Source: Gnetum montanum
Taxonomy: Eukaryota > Streptophyta > Gnetopsida > Gnetales > Gnetaceae
Length of the DNA: 35,735 nucleotides
Reading direction: 5' to 3'
NCBI GenBank assembly: GCA_015680685.1
Contig: MNCI01003361.1
Coordinates: forward strand, 636,260 to 671,994
Made by a program: the position numbers and the translations under genes. The notes under the pieces are model-generated. The model was not told the origin of the DNA. It saw only the letters and a list, made by a program, of their open reading frames with translations, and did not search any database. Position 1 is the stretch's first letter. Each line of letters opens with the position of its first letter. Shown here piece by piece: positions 1 through 9,783 of the stretch.

Positions 1-535
1 TGGACCTTATGCACGACTATTGCTGGGATTACCAAGCATATGGCCTCAGTACGCTACTGGGCTACTAAGTAGTCACACTTAAATGCTCGTGATTAAGTCG
101 TACTCACTTCACATTACTAGGAGATAAGGGTAGAGAGATATTAACTAAGAAAGTGATAAATAACAACAACAATTAAATGATTAAGCTAAGTGGATGCTGT
201 AATGATGAAGTAATCTCGATCTTTATTGTCAATCATGTGCATGTCCAAGTACGTCACACTCGAATAAGGATGCCGTACAATTAGAATCATCACACTATGG
301 GCATGCACTGGGAGAAATGGTTGAGAGGAAAAATTGACAAAAAGTCCCTATCTTAGTACTAAAAACTATTGAAAACTTAACAAATTCCAAAGCTGCCTAC
401 CAGACTTGCCTACCTCTTATTTATAGATGAGGAGACAGGCTGTGATATCGTGTACGCAATATCGCATCTAGGTTGTGATATCGTGTACGCGATATCATGG
501 CTATGATATCGCAGCCAACAATTCATAACTCATCA
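1..535 (-). repeat. LTR copy A of the TGATGAG family, cut by the window edge
   Basis: This is most of an LTR read on the minus strand. It aligns by eye with 18740-19339 and 26880-27407, sharing the blocks around 'gattaccaag', 'tcacactcgaa' and 'gggcatgcactggga'. It ends at 529-535 with CTCATCA, the family terminus. A TATA-type box lies at 418-425 (TATTTATA, i.e. TATAAATA on the minus strand). Upstream of it in the LTR's sense are dyad modules at 443-464 and 477-496 and a half module at 501-516. The last ~330 bp of the LTR, including the ggtacccc block, are outside the window. Whether A is a solo, 5' or 3' LTR cannot be decided here. Confidence 0.82.
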
Positions 536-1130
536 AATGACATCCAATTGTGCACATCTTTACAACATTTTTCAGTGAACTTTCCTTTTTATTGTTGTCA
601 GTTCTTACACCCTCTTCAAATATTTCCTTGTGTAGAACTTTTTCAACTTTAATGGATTGCTTCTCTATTTTACCCTATTTTTCAATCTTCTCGCTAACAC
701 TACTAAAGGAATCAATCTATCACAGTCACAACCTAGTTGAGTGTAACCACCGACGAGGCAAGTTGCTTATCAGTTATGTGTTACATAGTGCATACTAATT
801 CATAATTTTAATGTGGTTGTAGTGGGAAGCATCGACTGGAAGTAAGACTATCTTCACTAAGGATGATGTAATAGTACCACATGACGAGGACCATTCATGA
901 TCATTGGCTCTTCTCTCTCACTCTTTAGTTGCCAAGAAGATTATATGTCAGTTTTATCCAGGGTGTTCCCTTCTCTTATTGTGAACACCTAATTTTGTAA
1001 AAGATTGTAACTCTATATACCTGGGCACTTAGAGTCTATTTGTTTCATCTGAGTCAGTTTGTATGTTAATCAATTAGCCCATACCTTTCCAATATTTTAT
1101 AAGGAACTTGTTCTTCCTTTTTTCACTCAA
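536..1130 (+). mobile_element. Internal 3' region of an LTR element, upstream of LTR B
   Basis: The last ~130 bases before 1131 contain 'ccaatattttataaggaac' and match the reverse complement of the sequence flanking LTR D at 19340-19420 ('tataaaatattgataggt'). Both flanks are therefore the non-coding internal tract upstream of a 3' LTR of the same family. No classical polypurine tract is visible directly before 1131. The part from 536 to ~1000 is AT-rich with no recognisable protein; a short open frame near 550-798 starts at GTG and resembles nothing I know. Confidence 0.55.
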
Positions 1131-2020
1131 TGATGAGTTTTCATTCAGTTGTGGGGGTATGATGAATCATGTTTTCCCATGCTCTAATATTGGGTACTCG
1201 ATATTGGAGACTCAACTTCGGGTATCCGATGTCAAAGCCTAGGACATGATGTTGGATATTCGATATCGCGGGGTATGTGTTGGCCTATAAATATAGCACT
1301 TGGGCTCACAATTTTTATATCATTTTTTGTCATAGTTAGCAAAGCTCTTGAAGTTTTTTTTTCTAGAGTTAGAATATTTTCTTAGTACCCGTAGTAGGAG
1401 TTTAAGTGTGTACAAATCTTTGTTCGAGCACTGATGTACCTAAGCATAGTAGTATGATGGGAATAAAAATGAACTATTTTGATAATACTTGCTACACTAA
1501 GAATAAATTAATGTTTTCTTTAATGCACTTTACTTTCTTGCACTTTACTTTACTGCATTTAAACTTTAATAATTAATTTCTAGTTGTTAATGAACATAAA
1601 AATGACCACTTCGAGCATACATATAGTGCTTGGTAACTCAGTAATGCTTAACAATTGGTAGCCCAATAGCACTATATGTGTTCAGGGTGTGTCCAGGAAA
1701 GTGGGATGGGTACTTATGTTAGGCTAGCTAGGTAGTGAATGAATTAGATCTTAAATTACTCTACCTTTCATTCTTGTTGTAGGTGACTAAACTTATAAAA
1801 CATAAAATGAGAAAAATCATTTACCTCAATTACACTTAAAACCATACCCTTGAGCTTCACAAGTGTATTTGTAAAGACAATGAATGTTATCAACACCCAT
1901 TTCACTTTCTAGAGGAACTAGTGGACTCGAGAAATATAAGTTCACGAAATTTGACCAGATTGTGCATAAACACCTTAGTGATTCATATGGTTGGGTGTAG
2001 GGGTACCTCAACACTCATCA
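1131..2020 (+). repeat. LTR copy B, plus-oriented, probably a 3' LTR
   Basis: It starts with TGATGAG at 1131 and ends with CTCATCA at 2020, both family termini. TATAAATA is at 1286-1293. Three dyad-type modules precede it at about 1185-1207, 1217-1233 and 1247-1268. Near the end it carries the family block 'ttgggtgtaggggtacct'. No primer binding site follows 2020, while the 5' flank matches internal DNA, so this reads as a 3' LTR. Its 3' flank is another LTR fragment in the opposite orientation, so B's element inserted into an older family member. Confidence 0.85.
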
Positions 2021-2295
2021 CTTAGGTACAATAGTGCTTGAATAAAGATCCATATACTCTTTGACTCCTACTATGGGCACTTAAAAGACATTCTAACTTT
2101 CAAGTGGAAGAACTACTAGAGCTTCGCTACAACTATGAGACTTCTTGCCATAAATCTAGTAGGTGAGCACATATTTATAGGTAAAATAGGAAGCCCTATT
2201 GATGGGTACATGTTAACAGGTCAAACCCTACATCAATAGGATCACATCAATGAGATGTCATCGACGTGGCCAACCATGAGGCTTTATCACCTTGC
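2021..2295 (-). repeat. LTR fragment G, minus-oriented, interrupted by the element of LTR B
   Basis: The reverse complement of 2021-2081 aligns with LTR B at about 1381-1444, sharing the words 'tagtaggagt', 'caagcact'/'cgagcact' and 'gtacctaag'. This is therefore the upstream half of an inverted older LTR. TATTTATA at 2172-2179 is the TATA box on the minus strand. Upstream in sense is an inverted repeat, CCTATTGATG near 2193 and CATCAATAGG near 2230, equivalent to the dyad modules of the other copies. The outer boundary near 2250-2295 is not clear. Confidence 0.65.
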
Positions 2296-3389
2296 TACCA
2301 TGGAATTTCAGGGTTGTTATATAGAAACACACAAAGCTTTTGGTGTTATATTTTTTCAGTGTAATTGTTTGGAGTTATTTGGTTGTGGGTTTAATTACTA
2401 TCTTTGCCTTTGTTGTGGCAATGGATTATTTTTGTGGGTTCAATTTTTCTTTGTACTTCTATAGTAGTGAAGCAACCTTGTGTTGTGGGTTCAATTCTTG
2501 CTTGTGTTTTTAGGTGTTGCAACAATGAAGTAACTTGTGGTAGAATAATCTTGTTTAGTGGATCACATTTACCTTTACCTTCATATGGCACAACCTTATT
2601 ATTGCATTCTTTTCTTTTTAAAATAATAATTTATTATTTTGAGCTTAAATTTGGTTTTCTTTTAGTACTGAAAACAACCATTAGATGTTATATTTGTTGT
2701 TAGAGTAAGTTTGCAATGGTGTAGCAGTTGAAGCTCAAATGGTTAGCTCACATGGCTTGGAGGTACATTTTAAGCATTCCAATCAAATTGATTAGTGTCG
2801 ATCATAGAAGTTTTCTTGAACATTTTTACTAATGTTAGAAAGGGTCATTGTCCCATCCTTCTAACTAATAATTGAGAAAAGAAATCGAAAAAAAATTTTG
2901 TGAATATTTTTATAAATGTTAAAAGTGATGTAGTTGTTGTTAGGGTGGTTGTCATCCTCCAGTAAACAATGAGATTTTGTTTCTTTGATTTTTCAAAAAA
3001 TATCTAGTATACACTTTGAAAATATTTTTTTCCATGTTCTTCTTAAATACCTTTGAGGAGACATTCCTATAATTGGAAAGATTTTCTTTTTCATGTTATT
3101 ATTGATGTTCTTTATTGATGTTAAATCTATGATGTACTTTGAATGTTTCTTCTTTTCACTTATTATCTATATTATTTTTTGGGATTTAACATACCATGTA
3201 TAGTTCTTTTTCAACAATCAAACTTAATTGTGGGAGGAAGTAAATTAAAGATGGAAGAAATTAGAAAAGGATAGAAAAGAATGTGAGATTTCAAATAAGA
3301 TTTTGATTTACATTATAATTTTTATTTTGAATTATTAAATTTTTTTTGGAATATTGCACTAGATGTGTACTTTGATATGAATTTTTAAA
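2296..3389. other. AT-rich non-coding stretch, no gene recognised
   Basis: I see no conserved protein in any frame. The open frames near 2255-2703 overlap on both strands and have no recognisable motif. Around 2725-2765 the words 'agctcaaatggttagctc' faintly recall a tRNA A-box, but no B-box follows, so I do not call a SINE. At 2825-2870 and 2905-2960 two related phrases (atttttactaatgttagaaagg...gtcattgtcccatcc and a diverged second copy) look like an old tandem duplication. The rest is T-rich low-complexity sequence. Confidence 0.5.
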
Positions 3390-3570
3390 TTTTTTTTGAA
3401 GGGATTTAGTTATTGGAACTAGAACTAGATTCCTATATGTACTTTCAAATCTGTATCTATATGCTTCCATAGGACATAAGTAGAACTTTATATTTCAATA
3501 TTGTTCATTAGAATTGAATCCATAACTTTGATTTTCCAATTCAAGAGTCTTACCACTAGATTAATACCTC
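3390..3570 (-). mobile_element. tRNA-derived SINE (degenerate)
   Basis: On the minus strand, reading from 3570, there is an A-box-like TAGTGGTAAGA (3558-3548) and, about 26 bases further, a B-box-like GGATTCAATTC (3521-3511; consensus GGTTCGANTCC). This is the order and spacing of a pol III promoter in a tRNA head. The body continues to an A-rich tail (T run on the plus strand at 3390-3397). The total of ~180 bp fits plant SINEs. No clean target duplication was found, and the B-box has lost its CG, as expected after methylation decay. It could alternatively be an isolated tRNA relic. Confidence 0.55.
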
Positions 3571-3940
3571 ATTATTTTTATTAATCTCAATGTGTATTTT
3601 AATATATTTTATTTACCTATGAAAAAAACAATGTTAACTAAATTCTCTTACTTATTGCAACTATGTCATTCCCAAATCCACCTTAATTTGATTCTAGTAT
3701 GAAATGTTGACTTATAATTAAAAAAAATCTAGATAAGCATTTCGGAAACTACTTTTTTGGATAGATCAAAAAGGGTCTTAGTGGATATACATAAAAATTT
3801 AGTTTTAGTTTCAATAATGTTTTAGGCAAAAACTGATTTAAATTGTACCAGAATTTACATTGGCTAAAGAGAATGGAGTAGACTATAATTCAATCTCTTT
3901 CACAAGGCATGTATTCATAAGATACATAATCATTAAATGT

Positions 3941-3970
3941 ATAAGAGAATCATTTAATGAATAACAAAAC
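3941..3970. repeat. Left copy of a 30-base duplication flanking the LINE
   Basis: ATAAGAGAATCATTT opens this stretch and also opens 9754-9783. Over 30 bases I count 26 matches, with three of the four mismatches being transitions. Its place at the outer edge of the LINE fits a target-site duplication, although 30 bases is long. Confidence 0.55.
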
Positions 3971-4249
3971 CACAAGATGCATTGTTAGGTATTGGACCCC
4001 CAAAAATAAATATATTAAAAAAAATTCAGAGAACAAAAGTAGAAAAGCAGAGTAGAAACACCAAAATAACAAAATGGAAAGACCCAATAGTTTTGGGGAT
4101 GCTTTTTTAGGATTTTATTCTTCCAACCAATTTTGAAAAACCTTCACTCTAGGGTAAGAAAAACATCAAACCCTGCTCTCATTAAGAAGTGTCCAAATGG
4201 GTTTTCACTTCCTATTAAAGGCTTCTTGTTAATAGAAAAGAAAACTAAA

Positions 4250-6498
4250 GAGAGAAACAATTAGAAATTTAGCTAAAACATCAATTGTTGAATGATGTCA
4301 CCTTGATTGATAATAGAAGAAAATGAGTTGGAGAGTTTTTGTAAAAAACCACATTACATCAAAACTTCTAGATGTCATAAAAAATATGAGGATAAAAGCA
4401 ACATTAACTATGAAGCAGAAATCCTTGAAGTTGATGAGTGTCATTAAATACAAATTCATTTAATCTTGGTTGAAAACCATGTAAATACTTGCTACACCAA
4501 GTCCAAGAGCTATGAGGAAGGGATAGGTGAAAAAATAATGGATGAATGTTCCATGTTTCAGATAGAATATCTTGGGTCATAAATATCCAAATGAGAGCAC
4601 TAGAAATGAATAGGAAAACCTTGATGAATCAAATATTGCTATAAGATATCTAATTTTTGAAAGAGTAGTGACATTCCATATCTTTTGAATTTGTTGCTTC
4701 TATAACTACATATTGTGATTAACCTTCCAAAGATAATTGAATCTTGGCCAAATATTAGTATTACAACTAATAAGAGTATACACAATCTTGGATGAATATG
4801 GAAAAACATGATGATCATTAATCCCGAAAAAAAAACAAGAAAAAAATTATGAGAATCTTGAATGATTACACTTCTATCCAAACTATCGAAAAGATAAAAA
4901 GAATGTAGACTTTTTAGAAACATTAATGCCATAGAGAGTTTGACACTTTGACTAAGTAATCCAGTGATTATGCATGCAAAGAAATGAAAGGGAGGAAATG
5001 CTAAGCTTACACCATGTACTATAAAGGCACGGATGCTTAATAGCCTATGGTTCATTATTAATGAAAAGCCACCAATTAGAAATCTTATCAAGCATAGAGG
5101 TAGAGATAATAATATTATTGAAGTTTCAAAAATCATTGATAAAATTCCAAGCCTTCCAATTTTCTTTATGACAGTAAAATTTGATATAGTAATACCTTTT
5201 GAAAAAAGCATTTAATTAAAAGAATGAGTATCTTTTTAGCAGTTACTACCTTTAGGCTTACCCATCTAAATATGATTATGAAAAGGAAGCTTCCAAAGCT
5301 CTCCACTAGATAAGCATTTAAACACCCACTTGGCACACAAAACAATATCTTACGTATAACAGTGCACCAGTCCTAATCCACTAACCTCTTTGTGAGAAGT
5401 GCAAATGTCCCATGTAACAAAAAAGAAATTCTTTTTTAGAATGGCTACTATAAAGGAAATTTTACAATTTGATTAATGAGACAATATGTAGTAATACTAG
5501 GAGCCTAATGTGAAGAATAATATATTAGTAGCTTGAATGATATAATTACAAACAATAAATTTAACAGCTATTGAAAGCTTCTTCTCCTTCAACTTAATAA
5601 GTTTTTGTTCAAATTTTTTTATTGGAACATCCCATAAAGCTTTTGAAGATCTTGCAAAGGAAAAAGGAATACTTAACAATTTGAAAACATTTGACTTTGC
5701 TAGAAAATGCCAAGATTTAGACAAAGCTTATTTTGAACCCCCTTATTACAAAATATAGAAGATTAGAACTAATTAATCTAATATCTTGAAATTTTATAGT
5801 GTTAATCTACATGTAAATAAATATGATTTGCAATAGCTTTATCATTTTTATTATAAAAAATGAGTCATTTGCAAAATGCATATTTAATAAAGTAGGAACA
5901 TTATTTTCAATAAAGATGCCTTGTAGAAAATTATGTTCTTGATCCTTTTGTGTAACATGACATGAAAAAATTTGTAGTAAGGATAAAGAGATAAGGAGAA
6001 AGAAGGCAACCATGCCTAATTGAGCGTTCAAGCTTAAAATTATTAGTAATACTAACATTTATAGCCACAAGTGCATTAGCATTTGCAAAAAGAGTCTACA
6101 CCATTGCAATAGTTTTTTTAAAATCATATTTACAAAGACAAGTAATAATAAACTATCATTCAATTCTATCATATGCTTTAGCATAATCAAGCTTTAAAAA
6201 AGCAATGCATTGATTGGAATCCTTAGCCCATTGCATACCCTCCCAAGCTACAACATTATCTAGAATATATATACCTTTGATGAAGATGGTGTGTACTAGA
6301 GTAATTAACTAAGGAATAATTGGTTTTAGTCTTCTTAGCAAGACATCTATCCAATATTTTATCAACTAAATTTAGAAGAGTTATAGGATACCAATTACCA
6401 ATGTGAGAAAGATTACCTTCCTTAGTAATAAGATTGATGAATTCTCTATTTAGCTCTTGACTAAGACAACATTGTTCAAAGGTTTCTATAAAAACACA
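4250..6498 (-). pseudogene. LINE ORF2, 3' part: reverse transcriptase core, thumb and C-terminal region
   Basis: This part would carry most of the RT that copies LINE RNA by target-primed reverse transcription. RT motif A is clear at ~6205-6160: FLKLDYAKAYDRIE. Next comes RHGCLLSPYLF (~6010-5975), the usual R-GCPLSP block. The catalytic YADD box is FANDS at ~5875-5855, so the second Asp is lost. The thumb at 5724-5497 has the plant LINE signature around SKALWDVPIKKFEQKL. Earlier, near 6400, NLSHIGNWYPITLLN matches the usual '..W RPI-L-N' block. The open stretch 5211-4639 lies where the connector would be, but I recognise no motif in it. Near 4290 a weak TIDVLAKF recalls the RNase H C-terminus (VADALAK). 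Stops and frameshifts make the gene dead. Confidence 0.85.
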
Positions 6499-6503
6499 AT
6501 AAA
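6499..6503. repeat. Target-site duplication ATAAA (left) of the solo LTR
   Basis: ATAAA occurs directly left of the LTR and again at 7088-7092. Removing the LTR and one copy restores a continuous RT reading across GMDLY and the following codons, which confirms the insertion site. Confidence 0.9.
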
Positions 6504-7087
6504 TGTGAGAGATGTCCCAGAATGGTGGTTCTCTTACTCTCTCCCCATGGTTCGGGGGCCATGGAATATTTTAAGGCACCCTTGGGTGGCTCTCAAGTGT
6601 TACAAAGCCCACCTCGGCTTGGTGGTACCAAGCTAGCAACAGGACACCCTCCTGTTGCAACTCTCTTCTAAGTCCTCTTCATTCCCCTCTTCTCTATGGA
6701 GAACTACATGGCCCTGATTCTACGGTGGTTGTAGATATGTAGGCAGCCAAGATTGGATATTTTTGGTGTGGTGCCAGGCCACACCTTGTACTAGATCATG
6801 AGGGATCTGGGGGTGAGGCACCTTCCCTTGTAGGTGCATCGTCTCCCCTTTCACCGATGTGGTCTACAAGGTTGTGTGTGTGCTTGTTTGCTTGGTCCTT
6901 GTTTTGTAGTTCAGTTACCCTTAATGAGGTGTGTGGTCATGTACGTTAAGAAGTTATGCTTCTGCTTGTACTCACTTATGAGATGCTTGCTCATTTGAGG
7001 TGTATTCCCTAGGTCTTCCACCCTAGATCCATTGCATCTTCGTGAATTCCTTGGGGTGCTGGGCAACGTTGGGGAAATGTTGTTACA
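6504..7087. repeat. Solo LTR, 584 bp, inserted in the LINE RT
   Basis: It begins TGTGAGAGATG and ends ATGTTGTTACA, so both strands read TG...CA with short inverted ends (TGTgA / TtACA). Perfect 5-bp duplications ATAAA flank it. No internal direct repeat, PBS or coding region is seen, so it is a solo LTR rather than a TRIM. It is richer in G and C than the LINE around it and has pyrimidine-rich stretches near 6530-6700. It differs from the TGATGAG family, and its own family and orientation are unknown. Because the flanking LINE is far more decayed than the duplications, this insertion is the younger event. Confidence 0.88.
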
Positions 7088-7092
7088 ATAAA
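7088..7092. repeat. Target-site duplication ATAAA (right) of the solo LTR
   Basis: This is an exact copy of 6499-6503, immediately after the terminal TTACA. Confidence 0.9.
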
Positions 7093-8557
7093 GGTCCATA
7101 CCAACAACATTCCTATGATTTTTAAAAAATTCAATGGGAATTTCATCAAAACCTAGAGCTTTATTATTGGCCAAGCCAAATATTGCATCTTTAATTTCAG
7201 TAAGACAGTATCTTGTTTAGGAAGATGGTTGTGACTACTATGAATAATATTAGGTAAATGATCATAATTATAGATAAAATCCTCATGGTCAAAACCCTTT
7301 GAAACAAATATACATTGAAAATATTTTTTAAGAACACCATTGAAATAAGAGGATCAAAACTAATTTGACTATCAACTTTCATGAATTCAATAATAGGAAA
7401 ATTACCTTTATGTTTTTAAGATTTTAAAAAATTCCTTACATGGTTCTTTTACTTTCAACCAATTGAGATGACTCTTAATAAGAGTACTCTTAGCATTATG
7501 CATATCCCATTTTTGTTTGATTCAGCAAACATAGGCAAGTCATTGTTAAAGAATAATATTAAATGAATCATTTTGTATTGTAGCATTGATCTATTGAATT
7601 CCATCATCTATTTTTTTTCTAGTCTTCATTTGTCTCTTATCATATTGCTTATCCAACTAATGGGAAAAATTATGAACATGATATAAAGTACATAACTAAA
7701 AATTAGTACAACCTAATTTACCAAGGGCTCTCATTTTTATATTCCATAGGGACATCAAAATACCTTTTTTAGGAATCAGAAATAAAGATGTATTCATATT
7801 TAAAAACTCCTAATGTTAAACTAGAGATTTAATACCAACTTCTAGATTAAAAGAAATTAAAAAATGGTATAAAAGAGTTGCATCTTTGTGAAATGTAAAC
7901 TTTCCATCACAAAACTAAGAAGAATAATTAGGAAAATAAAATCAATCAAGTCTTTTAAAAATTTGATTATTACCTTCATAGAGGTTAGACTAGCTAAATT
8001 AATCATTACCATGAACATTTTATCTAATAGCATTAGATAAACAAAATTTTTCCTTAACATCAAACCAAATAGAAAGCTCAAGGCTTGCAAGTCGAGAAGA
8101 AGCTTCATCAATTTTATGATAAGAATTTTTAATCATATTAAAATCACCACCAAAAAGCTAAGGAATGTTAGGAAAACTTTGAAGAAAAATTGCCATAGAT
8201 CAATTCCATTTGTAGAAGTAGTAGAAGCATAAATATTGCAAATACCAAAGGGTCTTGAAGCACTTTGAAGAGTTACCTAGACTATAGAATTATCTTTTCC
8301 ATGAGAGATACTTTTTTCGATAATAAATGATTGATAATAATAGCTACACCTCCTTGACCAATATTATGATTAGTCAATAATACTATAAAATCATGAAGAA
8401 TATCATTACTAGCCAAAACTATATTTGAATTGGAAATTTTAATTTCTTGGAGAAGAATAAAATCAGCAACTAAGTATTGCGTGCAAAGAAAAGTACTGAC
8501 AAATTTTTTCTAAAGTCTATTAGTAAGACTTTAGACATCCCATGCAAAGATTAACAT
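7093..8557 (-). pseudogene. LINE ORF2, 5' part: APE-type endonuclease and start of RT
   Basis: ORF2 appears to start with ATG at 8557-8555, overlapping the ORF1 stop as TAATG. The first residues, MLIFAWDV-SLTNRL, match the usual MKI-SWN-RGLN start. Endonuclease landmarks in order are DFILLQEIK with the catalytic Glu (~8465-8440), GQGGVAIIINHLL (~8365-8325), GDFNMI (8148-8131) and KRLD-FYF (~7958-7940). The start of RT, NNKALGFDEIPIEFF (~7168-7124), is the fingers motif NNKAPGFDGIP. The protein would nick the target DNA. Several in-frame stops and at least one frame change between the QEIK and GDFN blocks show it is dead. The solo LTR separates it from the rest of RT. Confidence 0.87.
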
Positions 8558-9642
8558 TAGATAGAGGAGGAGATGGTGCTTGCTTTGTTAGTAGAATGAA
8601 CATTATTAAAAGAAATTATCTCCATATCTCGACCAATAGTTGAAAACAAATTATTAGCAATTAAAATATCTTCAACATGCTAGCCATTCTTAGGATTTGA
8701 CATATATTTACCAATATATAGACTTCCTTGACGTTGTTTATTACAAGGAACTATTTGAATCAACAATGGATTTTTGTGAGATCCTAGGAACATATATTTA
8801 TTTCATCCTAATCATTGAAGAATTATTTAAAACCAATTTCATTAGAACATTCCTCGAAGATACATTCTATTCAATATTAGTAAAAGAAATGGTTGAACTA
8901 ACTCTTGAAATGTTAGTAGAAGAAATCATTGTAAGATTTGTAGCATATGTAGAGAAATTCTTAGTAGGATCTATAACATTTTTAGAAGAAACTTTAGTAG
9001 CAGTTGTAGTAGCTTTTGTTGATATGCTTGCATTACCTTTTTTTTGCAACATAAAAGGATATGAATCAAATATATGACCCTCTCAATGAAAATAGTAACA
9101 TGTATTTAGAAGATTATAATAAATAATCTTATGCACATAATCAATTCCATTAGCATGCAGAAGAATTCCTCACTTACGCAAATTAAGATTCATTTCAATT
9201 ATATGTTGAATTCTACAAAAACCACTAGTTGTAGCTAAGGTCTTAGAATGCTTGATTGGCCCAATTTAAGAGGAAATATCCCTTTTAATTTTTTCAAAAA
9301 TTGATGGAAGATTCAGTAGTTCAATAAAACAAGGAATCTTTTGAAATTTAAGAGATGTTGACTTAAAAGATGGAATCTACTTTCAAATAATTAATAAAGC
9401 ATGATGATGATTGAAAATAAGTTTGGAAAATAATGAGAATGGATAACATCTAGACCTTAACATTTCAAAATCAAATTTAAATGACTCAAAGAACTTGATT
9501 AATGATAACCTAGAATTTGGGCAAAAACATATCTTTTAGAAATTTCCTAAGTAATAGATTTATATAAATCATTAGGAAATTCATAGAATAGTAAAGAAGT
9601 GGTGGTTTTGCTTGAAGGATCACCTACTAAATTTGACGACAT
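8557..9642 (-). pseudogene. LINE ORF1 (nucleic-acid-binding protein with zinc knuckle)
   Basis: The likely start is ATG at 9642-9640 (MSSNLVGDPSS...). The N-terminal half resembles the DUF4283-type domain of plant LINE ORF1, by overall arrangement only. A CCHC zinc knuckle is still readable at ~9105-9060: CYYFH-EGHIFDSYP, with the second and fourth Cys changed and one stop. A Ser/Thr-rich segment follows at 9052-8867. The tail NPKNG-HVEDILIANNLFS (~8690-8630) is the conserved end of plant L1 ORF1. The stop TAA at 8559-8557 overlaps the ORF2 ATG. At least two frameshifts separate these blocks. The long plus-strand open frame across 8697-9077 is the antisense shadow of this gene. Confidence 0.82.
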
Positions 9643-9753
9643 TGCATGTAATATCAATAGAATGGTAGAAGATTGACAAAATTTTAAAAACTTGGCTTCT
9701 TGAATCTAGAGTTTATAAGTTTAGTCTCTACAACATGCATTATAATTAGGTGG

Positions 9754-9783
9754 ATAAGAGAATCATTTCATAAATAATAAAAT
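9754..9783. repeat. Right copy of the 30-base duplication flanking the LINE
   Basis: It matches 3941-3970 at 26 of 30 positions. It lies about 110 bases upstream of the ORF1 start, where a full-length LINE 5' end would be expected. Confidence 0.55.

Larger units (their letters stand above)
3971..9753 (-). mobile_element. L1-type plant LINE, near full length, decayed, with a nested solo LTR
   Basis: Read on the minus strand, the order is: short 5' leader (~110 bp), ORF1 with a zinc knuckle (from 9642), ORF2 with an APE-type endonuclease (from 8557), reverse transcriptase (~7175-5497), and a connector with possible RNase H down to about 4250. This is the layout of plant L1 LINEs. All frames carry stops and shifts. 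Without the inserted 584-bp LTR and its 5-bp duplication the element is about 5.2 kb. A 30-base imperfect repeat flanks it. No poly(A) tail is visible at the 3' end near 3971, so either the tail has decayed or the end is elsewhere. Confidence 0.85.

Noticed and set aside
443-516. Short spaced repeats that could suggest a CRISPR array
   Set aside because: There are only two or three imperfect palindromic units without regular spacers, inside a plant LTR. They belong to the U3 module set.
2255-2703. Overlapping open frames on both strands
   Set aside because: The peptides are of low complexity, rich in Cys, Phe and Leu, with no motif, in AT-rich repeat DNA. They are best explained by chance.
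2720-2770. tRNA-like phrase 'agctcaaatggttagctc'
   Set aside because: There is no B-box, no acceptor-stem pairing and no repeat tail, so neither a tRNA gene nor a SINE can be supported.
4639-5211. 190-codon minus-strand frame with many hydrophobic residues, looking like a membrane protein
   Set aside because: It lies inside the LINE between the RT thumb and the 3' end. The hydrophobicity comes from T-rich codons of a decayed coding region, so I do not call a separate gene.
8697-9077. Plus-strand open frame of 126 codons
   Set aside because: It is antisense to the LINE ORF1 zinc-knuckle and Ser/Thr-rich region, which has a clear family match on the minus strand.
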